DNA of 17,592 nucleotides from Acidobacteriota bacterium (GCA_021779695.1 JAJYAE010000058.1:1-17592), one strand, 5' to 3'. Positions 7,952 through 16,159 are shown, counted from the stretch's first letter. Program-made: numbers and translations. Notes: generated by a model from the letters alone, not told the origin.

Positions 7952-9160
7952 ATGAAAATGAAGCAGATCATGCAGGCAATGCTTTTACTCTTACTCTGTG
8001 TCTCGACACCCGTCTGGGCGATCAAGACCGTGACTGTCGGGGAACTCGAAGACATGATGCGAACCATGCATCAACAGAACAAACCAGACGCCGAAGTCGC
8101 GAATGCACTCAAGCAGGTCCAGCTCAGCGAGGAGCTAACCGTCGCAAGCATGAATGAGCTGGTTGCGTACGTACCGGGGCGCCTTACCACCGAGCAGGTT
8201 TATGTGCTTGAGGCGCGGAGCGCCGATCTTGCCCCTCCGCCCGCGGATCTGCCGAAGGACCCTGCACCGGACGGAAGCGCACAAAAAGCAATCCTGACAA
8301 AAGCGGCAAACTATGTGACATCCATGTACGAATCCCTGCCCGCGCTGAGCGTGACCAAAACCACTCTGCGTTTTCAGGACAACGTGGAAGCTCTTGCAGC
8401 CAATTCCGGGCTTGCGGGTGGCGTCACAGATGTGGTGACCACGTCGAGCTTCAACAATGCATCCTCATTCGTCCACTTCATCAACTCCACGGAAGCAACC
8501 GTGAGCAGCGACCATGGCACGGAAAAGCCCACCGCCGATAAGGACAAGACGCTCTGGGGCGCGAATCGCATGATCGCACTGAAAGAGCGAGACCCCAGTC
8601 TGAGTGTCGTCTTTCAGCAGGCCCAGTCTTCCGGCACTCTGCAGTTCTCTCGCTGGGAGCTGGTGAACGGGAAAAAGGTCGCGGTATTTGCCTTCTCAAT
8701 CTCAAAGAAAAAGGCACATCTCCCCATCAATGTCTGCTGCTTTCCTGATGTTGCGGAGGCGGGCATTGCGCGCTTCTATTCCGCCACCACGGCATCTGTA
8801 ATGGGAGGGTCTGGAGGCGGTGGAGGCGTGGTTGGCAACATGCAGACCAGCACTAACTGGCATCCATTTAAGTCCGCTGTTCCATTCCACGGACTTTTTT
8901 ATATTGAACCTGCCACAGGTATCATTGTTCGCATGATTACCGAACCGGAGCTAAAGCAGAGTGACGTGGTGCATCAGGTGGACACGCGCGTGGATTACGG
9001 CCCCGTTCAGGTCGGGAAATCCACATTCATCGTTCCGGTGAAGACATACATCAACACGCTGGTTGTGCCGAATGGAGACTCCCAGAACGGGACCTACACG
9101 ACGCGCTGCACTCTTTTCACTTCGGAGTACAAGAATTACCAGGTGGCATCCGGAAAGTAG
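7952..9160 (+). CDS. secreted hypothetical protein, about 400 aa
   Basis: The function is not recognised. The N-terminus is a Sec signal peptide (MKMKQ, then a leucine-rich core, then STPVWA) with predicted cleavage before IKTV at about residue 23, so the product is probably periplasmic or secreted. A low-complexity APPPADLPKDPAP linker near residues 94-105 separates a short N-terminal helical region from the main domain. The main domain includes KTLWGANRMIALKERDP, a CCFPD cysteine pair, a Gly-rich run (GGSGGGGG) and the FHGLFYIEPATGIIVRM segment. The layout resembles a group of secreted proteins common in acidobacterial genomes, but that is from memory and uncertain. An AAAGAGG motif lies 3 nt before ATG 7952 and 9 nt before ATG 7958; ATGs at 7928/7931 would leave the motif inside the gene. 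The next gene follows after 81 bp. Confidence 0.75.
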   Translation: MKMKQIMQAMLLLLLCVSTPVWAIKTVTVGELEDMMRTMHQQNKPDAEVANALKQVQLSEELTVASMNELVAYVPGRLTTEQVYVLEARSADLAPPPADLPKDPAPDGSAQKAILTKAANYVTSMYESLPALSVTKTTLRFQDNVEALAANSGLAGGVTDVVTTSSFNNASSFVHFINSTEATVSSDHGTEKPTADKDKTLWGANRMIALKERDPSLSVVFQQAQSSGTLQFSRWELVNGKKVAVFAFSISKKKAHLPINVCCFPDVAEAGIARFYSATTASVMGGSGGGGGVVGNMQTSTNWHPFKSAVPFHGLFYIEPATGIIVRMITEPELKQSDVVHQVDTRVDYGPVQVGKSTFIVPVKTYINTLVVPNGDSQNGTYTTRCTLFTSEYKNYQVASGK

Positions 9161-9241
9161 TTTGGCGCTGAAACGCGCCAGCTGATCAATGGCACCGGAA
9201 GCGGCTCTCGATCACTGTGGAAATCGCGCGTCGGGAGCCGT

Positions 9242-9841
9242 ATGCTCGAGGGCATGATCCACGCGAGTGTCTTTGAGCACATGTTTCAGCTGCCGGTACC
9301 AATCGCAGAAAAGCTGCTGCGGCCGGTTATCGTCTACCTTGTTCTGATTTTGCTGCTGCGCCTCTTTGGCAAGCGAGAGTTGGCACAGCTCAATCCCTTT
9401 GACCTGGTCGTGCTGCTCTCGCTCTCCAACACCGTCCAGAATGCGATTATCGGCGACGATAACTCGGTCACGGGGGGCGTCATCGGCGCATTCAGCCTGC
9501 TCGCCATCAATTGGCTTGTGGTTCGGGTCCTCTTTCGATCAAGGCGAATGACCCGCGCTCTTGAGGGCCGGTCCACCATTCTGGTTCACAACGGCCAGAT
9601 TGACCGCAGGGCCCTTGAGCACGAAGCACTCACCCGGGAAGAGCTGCTTGAAGTTGTGCACCGTCAGGGATTCGAGGACTTTCATCAGATTCACCGCTGC
9701 GAGTTGGAGCCCAATGGGACTTTCTACATTGAGGGCAATGAACCCTCCATAGCAGACCGGCGACACGTCGAACTCATGGAGCGCCTGGACTCGCTCTCGC
9801 ACGAGATAGGCCTGCTTCGATCCGCGCCTTCGGGCCAATAG
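9242..9841 (+). CDS. DUF421/YetF-family membrane protein
   Basis: This is a predicted inner-membrane protein of 199 aa with three N-terminal transmembrane helices (about 24-42, 52-70 and 77-97) and a C-terminal soluble domain (about 100-190). The conserved family block runs through LLRLFGKRELAQLNPFD, LSNTVQNAIIG and SVTGGVIGA (about 38-83). The soluble part has ILVHNGQIDRRAL and the TREELLEVVHRQGFEDF segment seen in YetF-like proteins. The biochemical role of this family is not well established. ATG 9242 has GGGAG 4 nt upstream, while ATG 9254 (MIHASVF) has GAGGGC directly upstream, so the start is uncertain by four codons. It is flanked by two genes for exported proteins on the same strand, with gaps of 81 and 63 bp; co-transcription is possible. 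Confidence 0.9.
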   Translation: MLEGMIHASVFEHMFQLPVPIAEKLLRPVIVYLVLILLLRLFGKRELAQLNPFDLVVLLSLSNTVQNAIIGDDNSVTGGVIGAFSLLAINWLVVRVLFRSRRMTRALEGRSTILVHNGQIDRRALEHEALTREELLEVVHRQGFEDFHQIHRCELEPNGTFYIEGNEPSIADRRHVELMERLDSLSHEIGLLRSAPSGQ

Positions 9842-9904
9842 CAGCTTTCATTTGCCCATTCGGGTCGTCTACCCTAGTGGTATCGCCTGGTCGGAGTCTC
9901 CCAC

Positions 9905-11281
9905 ATGCTCAGTCGCCCATATCGCAACATCGCGGTTCAGTCGGCTTGGGCCTTGCTGCTTCTGGCGATATCCGCTCCAGGTCAGGAACTGCGTCAAAGA
10001 CCACCTCAGACATCGCTGAAGCCGCCAGTTCCAGCCCAGGCTCCGCAACCTCCCACCGCTCCGGTCCTGCCTGCCGGTACCAGTTTGCAGGTGGAGGCAT
10101 TGCGGTCTTATCCCATGAAGGCGGGTGAAAACATCACAGCCACCTTGCTGCATCCGATCTATGCCAGCGGCAAGCTTGTCGTTCCCCAGGGCACGCTTTT
10201 ACAGGGCGTCGTGGTGAATCTCACGCCGAATCGAAAGATGCGCTGGTCGGGCCGGATTCGCGGTGACTTTACGCCCTACCATACGCCTCAGGTGCAGTTT
10301 CATGACGTGATCCTGCCCAGCGGCCCTTTACCCATCTTCTCCACCGAAGTCAGCAACGGAGCGCCGGTATTGCATCTCACGACGCCGGGCGTAAAGCCAA
10401 AGCAGTCGTTCATTGCCCGCGAATGGGCGCAGGCAAAAGGGCGCGTGCGCGATCAGCTCGCCTTTTTCACGGCGCCGGGTTTCGGAGATCGGGCGAGGCA
10501 ACTCCTGTACAGTCAACTCCCTTATCATGGCGAGCGCATTGCCTCCCATACTGCCTGGTCATTTGAGCTAACCTCTCCCGTAACCCTTCCCGCCAGCCAG
10601 ATGGCCCTCCCCGATCCACCTCCAGCCACCGTCCATCCTGGGAATCCAGAGACCTGGTCCGTTCACGCTGTGCTGCTCAGCGAGTTGACCTCGGCCACAG
10701 CCAAGGCGGGCGATCCAGTGCAGGCGATTGTTGTCGAGCCGGTCTTCGACAAGGAGAGAAAGCTTGTGGTTCCCCAGGGCGCGACCCTTATCGGCAAGGT
10801 TTCTGCCGCGAAAGCGGCGCGTTCTTTCGGACGTAACGGGAAGCTGCGATTCACATTTCAGGAAGTGAAATTCCCGGAGGGCTTTCATCGCGAAGTCCAA
10901 GGATCCCTGGCCGGCGCGGCTACGGAAAAATCGCAGAATCTCTCGCTGGACGCCGAAGGCACCATCAGTCCCCGCAACCAGGCCAGCGCCATTGCGCCTC
11001 TGCTTCTCACGATGCTTGCCGGGCATGCCCTCGATCAGGACGGCAATATGACCCTTCAGACCGGAGTTGCATCAAACGGCTTTGGCTTTATCGGGCGGTT
11101 TGTCGGCATCGCAGCCGGCAGCCGCAATGTGGCAGCCGGCATTGGCTTTTACGCAGCGGGGCTTTCCGTCTATGACAACTTCCTACACAACGGACGGGAT
11201 GTCGTCTTTCCGAAAGACACCCGGATTGAGATTGACACCACGCCTCTTCGCGCACCGGTTCTGAAGCCGGAGGGCCAATAG
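9905..11281 (+). CDS. secreted protein with two VirB10/TrbI-reminiscent modules
   Basis: This is a 458-aa exported protein of unknown function. A signal peptide (about 1-26, ending SAPG|QE) is followed by a Pro/Gln-rich linker (30-57). Two related modules then follow, at about 59-140 and 251-326. Each contains (M/A)KAG(E/D)...(H/E)P(I/V)..., then KLVVPQG(T/A)xLxG, then basic residues, then FHDVILPSG or FQEVKFPEG. The pattern 'large pre-defined value, PQG, beta-strand, F-x-x-(V/I)-x-(F/L)-P-x-G' recalls the C-terminal beta domain of VirB10/TrbI proteins. A Gly/Ala-rich hydrophobic stretch (about 390-425) precedes a terminal VVFPKDTRIEI strand. No type IV secretion genes are nearby, so a conjugation role is not implied. 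The start is ATG 9905 with CGGAG 8 nt upstream. It converges on guaA with only 21 bp between the stop codons. Confidence 0.8.
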   Translation: MLSRPYRNIAVQSAWALLLLAISAPGQELRQRPPQTSLKPPVPAQAPQPPTAPVLPAGTSLQVEALRSYPMKAGENITATLLHPIYASGKLVVPQGTLLQGVVVNLTPNRKMRWSGRIRGDFTPYHTPQVQFHDVILPSGPLPIFSTEVSNGAPVLHLTTPGVKPKQSFIAREWAQAKGRVRDQLAFFTAPGFGDRARQLLYSQLPYHGERIASHTAWSFELTSPVTLPASQMALPDPPPATVHPGNPETWSVHAVLLSELTSATAKAGDPVQAIVVEPVFDKERKLVVPQGATLIGKVSAAKAARSFGRNGKLRFTFQEVKFPEGFHREVQGSLAGAATEKSQNLSLDAEGTISPRNQASAIAPLLLTMLAGHALDQDGNMTLQTGVASNGFGFIGRFVGIAAGSRNVAAGIGFYAAGLSVYDNFLHNGRDVVFPKDTRIEIDTTPLRAPVLKPEGQ

Positions 11282-11302
11282 CACGATCCGTGCGGAACGC
11301 GA

Positions 11303-12853
11303 TTACTCCCACTCGATCGTACCCGGCGGCTTGGAAGTGATGTCGTACACCACGCGGTTGATTCCGCGAACCTCATTCACAATGCGGCTCGAGATTCGCT
11401 TCAGGACTTCGTGCGGCAGGGGCGCCCAATCGGCGGTCATGCCATCTTCCGAGTGCACGGCGCGCACCGCACAGGTGTAAGCATAGGTGCGCTGGTCTCC
11501 CATGACACCCACGCTCATCACCGGCAGAAGAACCGCGAAGCTCTGCCAGATCCTGGAGTAGAGGCCTGCCGCCTTGATCTCGCCAACCACAATTTCATCC
11601 GCTTCCTGCAGAAGCGCCACCCGCTCTGGCGTCACTTCACCCAGAATGCGCACTGCCAGTCCGGGCCCGGGAAATGGCTGCCTGCCAAGAATCTCCTCGG
11701 GCATCCCCAGATCGCGGCCGATCCTCCGCACTTCATCCTTGAATAAATCGCGGAGTGGCTCGATCAGCTTGAGTTTCATGCGCTCTGGAAGTCCGCCGAC
11801 GTTGTGATGGCTCTTGATCGTCTGGCTGGGGCCCTTGACGCTGCTCGACTCGATGACATCGGGGTACAGCGTTCCTTGAACGAGCCAATCCACGCCACCG
11901 CATCCCTTCGCGATCCGGTTGGCCTCATCGTCGAAGACCGCGATGAATTCAGCACCGATCCGCTTGCGCTTCACCTCCGGATCGGTCACTCCCGCCAGTT
12001 GCCGCATGAACCGCTCGCTGGCATCGACGGCCACAATGTTGAGACCGAGCTTGTCCCGAAGATTACGCTGAACATTTTGGAATTCGTTTTTCCGCAGCAC
12101 ACCGTTGTTCACAAAGATGCAGGTCAGTTGTGACCCAATCGCCTTGTGGACCAGAACCGCGGCCACGGACGAGTCGACGCCACCGGAGAGCCCACAGATC
12201 ACATGCCCCTGCTTGACCTTCTCGCGAATGGCCGTCACCGTCGACTCAATAAAGTGCGCGGGCGTCCAGTCCCCGCGCGCGCCGCAGATGTTGAAGACAA
12301 AATTGTGCAGAAGCTGCGGGCCGAGAGGCGTGTGGTGTACCTCCGGATGAAATTGGACCGCCCAGATGCGCCGCTGCTCATTGGCCACTCCCGCGAGCGC
12401 ATTCGAGGTCACCGCAGTGCGATGAAAGCCCGGAGGAAGCTCAAGAGCCTCGTCTCCGTGGCTCATCCAAACCTGCATGGAGGCCGGCAAGCCGGCGAAG
12501 AGTTGCGTATTCGCGTCTTCAATCGTCACCTCGGCATGCCCGTACTCGCGCTTGGGCGCCGAACGAACCCTGCCTCCCAGATGATGGACGATAAACTGCA
12601 AACCGTAACAGATGCCCAGCAGCGGCACTCCCGCGTCAAGAATCAGAGGATCAGCGCCGGGTGCGTCGGCGTCATAGACGGAAGAGGGCCCGCCAGAAAG
12701 AATGATGCCGATCGGTCGGTGAGCACGAATCTCAGAGACCGGCGCAGTGCAGGGGAGCACGACGGAGAAGACATTTTGCTCACGAATGCGTCGCGCGATG
12801 AGCTGCGTATACTGCGATCCGAAGTCAAGGATAACGATTGTTTGGGTGTCCAC
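11303..12853 (-). CDS. guaA: GMP synthase (glutamine-hydrolysing)
   Basis: This enzyme converts XMP to GMP using ATP and glutamine, the last step of de novo guanine nucleotide synthesis, in the cytoplasm. It is complete at 516 aa. The N-terminal class-I glutamine amidotransferase domain (about 1-190) has the nucleophile Cys82 in GICYGLQ and His169/Glu171 in VQFHPEV. The ATP-pyrophosphatase domain has the P-loop GLSGGVDSS (221-229), and the C-terminal dimerisation domain ends KPPGTIEWE. The start is GTG 12853 ([17 protein letters not shown]), the natural family N-terminus. No good Shine-Dalgarno is visible just upstream, where an imperfect hairpin lies instead. It is a single-gene unit, divergent from the lipoprotein cluster and convergent with the VirB10-like gene. 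Identity is essentially certain. Confidence 0.98.
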   Translation of the reverse strand: MDTQTIVILDFGSQYTQLIARRIREQNVFSVVLPCTAPVSEIRAHRPIGIILSGGPSSVYDADAPGADPLILDAGVPLLGICYGLQFIVHHLGGRVRSAPKREYGHAEVTIEDANTQLFAGLPASMQVWMSHGDEALELPPGFHRTAVTSNALAGVANEQRRIWAVQFHPEVHHTPLGPQLLHNFVFNICGARGDWTPAHFIESTVTAIREKVKQGHVICGLSGGVDSSVAAVLVHKAIGSQLTCIFVNNGVLRKNEFQNVQRNLRDKLGLNIVAVDASERFMRQLAGVTDPEVKRKRIGAEFIAVFDDEANRIAKGCGGVDWLVQGTLYPDVIESSSVKGPSQTIKSHHNVGGLPERMKLKLIEPLRDLFKDEVRRIGRDLGMPEEILGRQPFPGPGLAVRILGEVTPERVALLQEADEIVVGEIKAAGLYSRIWQSFAVLLPVMSVGVMGDQRTYAYTCAVRAVHSEDGMTADWAPLPHEVLKRISSRIVNEVRGINRVVYDITSKPPGTIEWE

Positions 12854-12861
12854 GTTTCAGT

Positions 12862-12888
12862 TTTGCAGGGCTCACGATGCCCTGTAAA
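12862..12888 (-). promoter_or_regulatory. inverted repeat in the guaA leader
   Basis: CAGGGC (12866-12871) and GCCCTG (12879-12884) pair across a 7-nt loop. The match extends outward by three A-T pairs after one mismatch. It sits 8-9 nt upstream of the guaA GTG, where a ribosome binding site would be expected. It could influence translation initiation or bind a regulator. Function is inferred from position only. Confidence 0.35.
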
Positions 12889-13102
12889 GATTTTTGGCGG
12901 ATTGACGCAGAAACCCGCTCAACCCGGAACCTGAACGCCACAGCCCGAACTCTTGGGCCGCCGCAGCCAGTCCCTCATCCTCCTGGATCGATGCGAACCG
13001 GTTCTTCTCCTCAATTGAGTGCCCTTTGCAGCGATCCTGCGTCAAAGATGCAACTGTACCTGAAGAAGGACTCAGTGGGGGGCAGGGCTCCGAAACCCGT
13101 CT

Positions 13103-13122
13103 TCTCCAGGCATGCCTGGAGA
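13103..13122. repeat. perfect 20-bp palindrome, candidate operator
   Basis: TCTCCAGGCATGCCTGGAGA is its own reverse complement. Allowing one G·U pair, the symmetry extends to 13101-13124. Two-fold symmetry of this size is typical of a dimeric regulator site. As RNA it would be an almost loopless hairpin with no T-tract, so a terminator is less likely. It lies about 150 bp before the first lipoprotein start and 250 bp before guaA. Confidence 0.5.
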
Positions 13123-13180
13123 GGCGGAATACTGGTTTTGGGCCCAGATTGGCACGAAACTAGGCACAACCTGCCCTCGC

Positions 13181-13190
13181 CTTTTACAAT
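13181..13190 (+). promoter_or_regulatory. possible -10 region upstream of lipoprotein 1
   Basis: CTTTTACAAT contains TACAAT, one base from the TATAAT consensus, about 85-90 bp before the start codon. No matching -35 element is obvious. A nearly identical CTTTTACACT occurs upstream of the third lipoprotein gene. Confidence 0.25.
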
Positions 13191-13262
13191 GCATCAGGGA
13201 CCCATCCCAACCCAGCTCTGCTGTGGAACTAGCAAACTTGGCGGCGCACGCCGGACCAGGGT

Positions 13263-13268
13263 GAAGGA
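13263..13268 (+). promoter_or_regulatory. ribosome binding site of lipoprotein 1
   Basis: GAAGGA followed by NNCGC and ATG. The same GAARGA-NN-CGC-ATGA arrangement precedes all three lipoprotein genes, which fixes their starts. Confidence 0.75.
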
Positions 13269-13273
13269 TTCGC

Positions 13274-14599
13274 ATGAGGTTTAAGAAATTCGGCAAGGCC
13301 CTTCTGATGAGCGCCCTCTCAGCTGGCGGCATCCTCGGCATTACATCTTGTGTTCAAAGCTATACAGTCGGATATCTCTGGGTAACCGGCACCAATACAG
13401 CCGAGACAACAGGCAACGGTATCATCAGCGGTTTCAAGATTGACCATAATACTGGCTTCCTGACTCCCATCAACGGCCTTCCCATCTCCTCCGGCGGCGC
13501 AAATCCTGGCCGCGCCGTGGTGATCTCCGGAGGACGGTTCATCTACGTGCTCAATCGTGGAGTCAACCAGCAGGGTGGCTCAAACTGCACAACTGCGGAT
13601 CCGTGCCAGTACTCGAACATCACCCAGTTTGCGGTGGGAGGAAACGGAATCCTATCCCCGCAGGAAACCTTTTACACCCAGGGAATTAACCCGTTCCGGA
13701 TTATTGCGGATCCGGCGGGCAATTACATCTATGTGCTGGATCACGACGCGCCCTCCGGCGCCTCGTGCGCACTGAGCCTCGGAAACGGGATTAACTCCTG
13801 CGGCGACATTACTGCGTTCAAGATCGACTCCGCCACGGGTCGCCTTACGCTGGTGGTCAACTCTCAAGTCACAGCCGCCAACGGGGTGCCCCTTACCTAC
13901 TTCCCGGTTCCGGCGAATCCCGTCGATTTCATTCTGGCTGGTGGCTACGTCCTGACAGTGAGCGGTACGCCGGCGACGGGCGACTACGTCTTCCCGTACA
14001 CCTATTCGGCCGGCAATGGTCAGCTCACAGTGAACCAGAACAGTTCTCAGCCTCTGAACGTCACCCAGGCAACCGCGATCGTGAGCGGTGCGGGCTATGT
14101 GTACGTTCTTGATAATGAGCCAATCACCGCAAACGGGATCACATCCTATAGCCAGTTCATCCCGTTCTCAGTAGGCACGAACGGCGCCTTGCAGCAGCAA
14201 ACGGGCGGCGCGATCCCGGATGACCCGACTCTCTCGAATCCGATCTATCTGATTTATGAGAACAAAGGCAAGTGGGTCTATGTGGCCAACCAGGGAAACA
14301 ACAACACAAGCACCGGCAACCCGCAAAGCGGACTGGCCGGCTATGTGATTGACCCTGCGACACATCAGCTCAGTGAGATTCCCGGAAGCCCCTGGGGCGG
14401 CGGCGCAGGTCCGCAGTGCCTGCTTGAGGATCCGTCCAACCAGTTCATCTACACCGCCAACTACAACGACTCCACGGTAACGGGCAGGGTAATCGACCAG
14501 AACTCAGGTGTGCTCGACAATCTGCCTGGTCATGCAAACATCACCTACCCGCTCCTTGGGCCTGCTGCCTGGTGTGTGGTGAGCGGTCGTACGAGCTAA
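13274..14599 (+). CDS. beta-propeller (lactonase-like/YVTN) lipoprotein 1
   Basis: This 441-aa exported lipoprotein is the first of three tandem paralogues. The signal peptide (MRFKKFGK plus hydrophobic core) ends at ITSC, giving lipid-modified Cys26; the next residue is Val. The body is made of repeated propeller-blade motifs: RFIYVLN (88-94), NYIYVLD (150-156), GYVYVLD (274-280), KWVYVAN (333-339) and QFIYTAN (390-396). Strands of type SGFKID or AFKIDSATGRL are followed by loops. This pattern is that of YVTN/lactonase-type seven-bladed propellers; enzymatic activity is not established by sequence. Two Cys pairs, Cys105/Cys111 and Cys165/Cys176, sit in loops after blade strands and could form disulfides in the envelope. 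A 13-bp inverted repeat lies 24 bp after the stop. The role is unknown; extracytoplasmic binding or scaffolding is one possibility. Confidence 0.85.
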   Translation: MRFKKFGKALLMSALSAGGILGITSCVQSYTVGYLWVTGTNTAETTGNGIISGFKIDHNTGFLTPINGLPISSGGANPGRAVVISGGRFIYVLNRGVNQQGGSNCTTADPCQYSNITQFAVGGNGILSPQETFYTQGINPFRIIADPAGNYIYVLDHDAPSGASCALSLGNGINSCGDITAFKIDSATGRLTLVVNSQVTAANGVPLTYFPVPANPVDFILAGGYVLTVSGTPATGDYVFPYTYSAGNGQLTVNQNSSQPLNVTQATAIVSGAGYVYVLDNEPITANGITSYSQFIPFSVGTNGALQQQTGGAIPDDPTLSNPIYLIYENKGKWVYVANQGNNNTSTGNPQSGLAGYVIDPATHQLSEIPGSPWGGGAGPQCLLEDPSNQFIYTANYNDSTVTGRVIDQNSGVLDNLPGHANITYPLLGPAAWCVVSGRTS

Positions 14600-14623
14600 T
14601 CGACTACGGCTGACCTGTTTGAA

Positions 14624-14661
14624 TCAAGGCGAGGAATCGAGTCAACTTTTCCTCGCCTTGA
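14624..14661 (+). terminator. terminator-like hairpin after lipoprotein 1 (no T-tract)
   Basis: TCAAGGCGAGGAA (14624-14636) and TTCCTCGCCTTGA (14649-14661) form a perfect 13-bp stem with a 12-nt loop, 24 bp downstream of the stop codon. No run of T follows on either strand. It may be a factor-assisted terminator, an RNA-stabilising stem, or a leader element for the next gene. Confidence 0.5.
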
Positions 14662-14773
14662 AATCGGGCCCTGTTCCGATTCTTGGACACCGATGTTCGG
14701 CGAAATAGATCCCCTGGAACAGGCCAGGGTAAACCTCAAAGTTGATGAACGGATCGAATTCTGGTCCGCTGAT

Positions 14774-14779
14774 GAAAGA
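14774..14779 (+). promoter_or_regulatory. ribosome binding site deciding the start of lipoprotein 2
   Basis: GAAAGA followed by TGCGC and ATG 14785 aligns with the sites of genes 1 and 3. The upstream ATG at 14779 would overlap this motif. Confidence 0.65.
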
Positions 14780-14784
14780 TGCGC

Positions 14785-15987
14785 ATGAAGTTGAAAAGAT
14801 CGAGCCAGCTTGTTCTGGTCTCCGCGGCAAGCCTGGTGGCAGCCGGACTCATTAGTGCCTGCAGCACACTCACGGCGGACTTTGTCTATGTCACGAGCGC
14901 GCTCGCAGCTGGAGCGAATCAGTATGGCGAAGTTGACGTTTTCGAGGTGAACTCTGACTCGGGACGCATGCGGCAAATCCCGGCCTCGCCCTTCCCATCC
15001 GGCGGTCGCAATCCTGTTGCTGACGTGGCGGCACCCGACAACGCGAGCCTCTACGTCGTCAACGAGGATGACAACTCAATCGTCCAGTTCATCATCGGCA
15101 ATGACGGCAAGCTGTATCCGAACAGCTCGGCGAATACTCCGGGCGTCTTCCCGTTTGCAACCACAATCTCGTCGGGCACCAAGCTGCTGTACGTGCTGGA
15201 TACTTATCAGCCTTTGCCGACCTGCTCCACAGCTTCACCGTGCTCCGGCTCCGTTTCGGTTTTCCCGATCAACAAGGACGATACGCTCGGCACGCCGTCA
15301 ACCAACTCGTCCATCGGTGCAAGCTACTGGCCGCTGATCCTGCCCAGCAATCCCACCCACGTGATGACGCCAACCGGCCTGACCGTTGCGGCATCCGGCG
15401 CCTACCTCTATGTAACGGCGTACGACTCTACGAGCGGCGGCGGCTATATCTTTGGCTTCACGGCAAACGCCGATGGAACTCTGACAGCCCTGAACGGTGG
15501 AGTGCCCTTCGCTGCGGGCACCCAGCCATCCAGTATCGCCCAGGATCCGGTGGGAAATTATATTTACGCAACAGACCAGGCAACCGGCAAGATCCTCGGG
15601 TATCAAGAGACGAATGGATTGCTGACTCCTGTCAGCGGAAGCCCCTTCCCCTCTGGAAACGCCCCCGTAGCGATCGTGGTTGACGCGCTCGGCAAGTTCG
15701 CTTACGTCGCGAATTCGCTCGATGCCAATGTCACGGCCTACTCCATTAACAACGGTACACTGACCCGCGTAGGGACCTATACGACAGGCACGCAGCCCGT
15801 TGCAATCGGGATTGACCCATCACGGAATGAGTACCTTTACACTGCAAATTTCTTGAGCGGCAATGTTTCCGGGTTTCAGATTAATCCAACCGACGGCTCA
15901 TTGCTGATTTCCCAGTTTTCACCATTCAAATCCAATGCCCAGCCGACCGCTGTGGCAGCAATCCCGCATCGGCTGCCCGGTAAATGA
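14785..15987 (+). CDS. beta-propeller (lactonase-like/YVTN) lipoprotein 2
   Basis: This 400-aa exported lipoprotein is a paralogue of its two neighbours. I chose ATG 14785 over 14779 because the ribosome binding site and the first codons (ATGAAGTTGAA...GAGCCAGCT) align with gene 3, and because it places the lipobox Cys (LISAC) at residue 26, as in both paralogues. Blade motifs recur: SLYVVN, KLLYVLD, AYLYVTA, NYIYATD, KFAYVAN and EYLYTAN, with sheet-closing strands such as SVSVFPI, TAYSI and SGFQINPTDGSL. One Cys pair, C-S-T-A-S-P-C (Cys147/Cys153), follows YVLD at the same blade position as the second pair in gene 1. Gaps to the neighbouring genes are 185 and 183 bp. Enzymatic activity is not implied; a structural or ligand-binding envelope role is as likely. 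Confidence 0.85.
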   Translation: MKLKRSSQLVLVSAASLVAAGLISACSTLTADFVYVTSALAAGANQYGEVDVFEVNSDSGRMRQIPASPFPSGGRNPVADVAAPDNASLYVVNEDDNSIVQFIIGNDGKLYPNSSANTPGVFPFATTISSGTKLLYVLDTYQPLPTCSTASPCSGSVSVFPINKDDTLGTPSTNSSIGASYWPLILPSNPTHVMTPTGLTVAASGAYLYVTAYDSTSGGGYIFGFTANADGTLTALNGGVPFAAGTQPSSIAQDPVGNYIYATDQATGKILGYQETNGLLTPVSGSPFPSGNAPVAIVVDALGKFAYVANSLDANVTAYSINNGTLTRVGTYTTGTQPVAIGIDPSRNEYLYTANFLSGNVSGFQINPTDGSLLISQFSPFKSNAQPTAVAAIPHRLPGK

Positions 15988-16005
15988 CAGCCGTAGTTTC
16001 AAGTT

Positions 16006-16042
16006 GCATCCTCCCAACTGCCAAAACAGATCAAGAGGATGC
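16006..16042. repeat. inverted repeat between lipoproteins 2 and 3
   Basis: GCATCCTC (16006-16013) and GAGGATGC (16035-16042) form an 8-bp stem with a 21-nt loop, 18 bp after the stop of lipoprotein 2. It is a weak terminator-like or regulatory element without a T-tract. Confidence 0.3.
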
Positions 16043-16093
16043 GAAGACAAGAATTACCTTGCATCGGTGCAGCTAGCAATACCCGGCAATAGG

Positions 16094-16103
16094 CTTTTAC
16101 ACT
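16094..16103 (+). promoter_or_regulatory. possible -10 region upstream of lipoprotein 3
   Basis: CTTTTACACT lies about 70-77 bp before the start and resembles CTTTTACAAT upstream of lipoprotein 1. Both are followed by ATC and a GGG a few bases later. No clear -35 is visible. Confidence 0.25.
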
Positions 16104-16159
16104 ATCTTCGGGTGAACTCAACCAGTCTTGCCTGGGCACGCATTATGAAGGCCCAAGAC

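Larger units (their letters stand above)
12854..13273. other. divergent intergenic region between guaA and the lipoprotein cluster
   Basis: These 420 bp should hold promoters for guaA (-) and the first lipoprotein gene (+). They contain the guaA leader inverted repeat, a perfect 20-bp palindrome at 13103-13122, and a TTTTACAAT motif near 13182. A 148-codon plus-strand frame (12838-13284) overlapping both gene starts is Pro/Arg/Ser-rich and not credible as a gene. Confidence 0.55.

Noticed and set aside
11281..11293. Small hairpin GCACG-ATC-CGTGC between convergent genes
   Set aside because: A 5-bp stem without a T-tract is too weak to call a terminator.
12146..12934. 262-codon open frame antisense to guaA
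   Set aside because: guaA is certain. The antisense frame is Arg-rich and arises from codon bias.
12838..13284. 148-codon open frame in the guaA-lipoprotein intergenic region
   Set aside because: It overlaps both flanking gene starts, is biased toward Pro/Arg/Ser, and has no convincing ribosome binding site.
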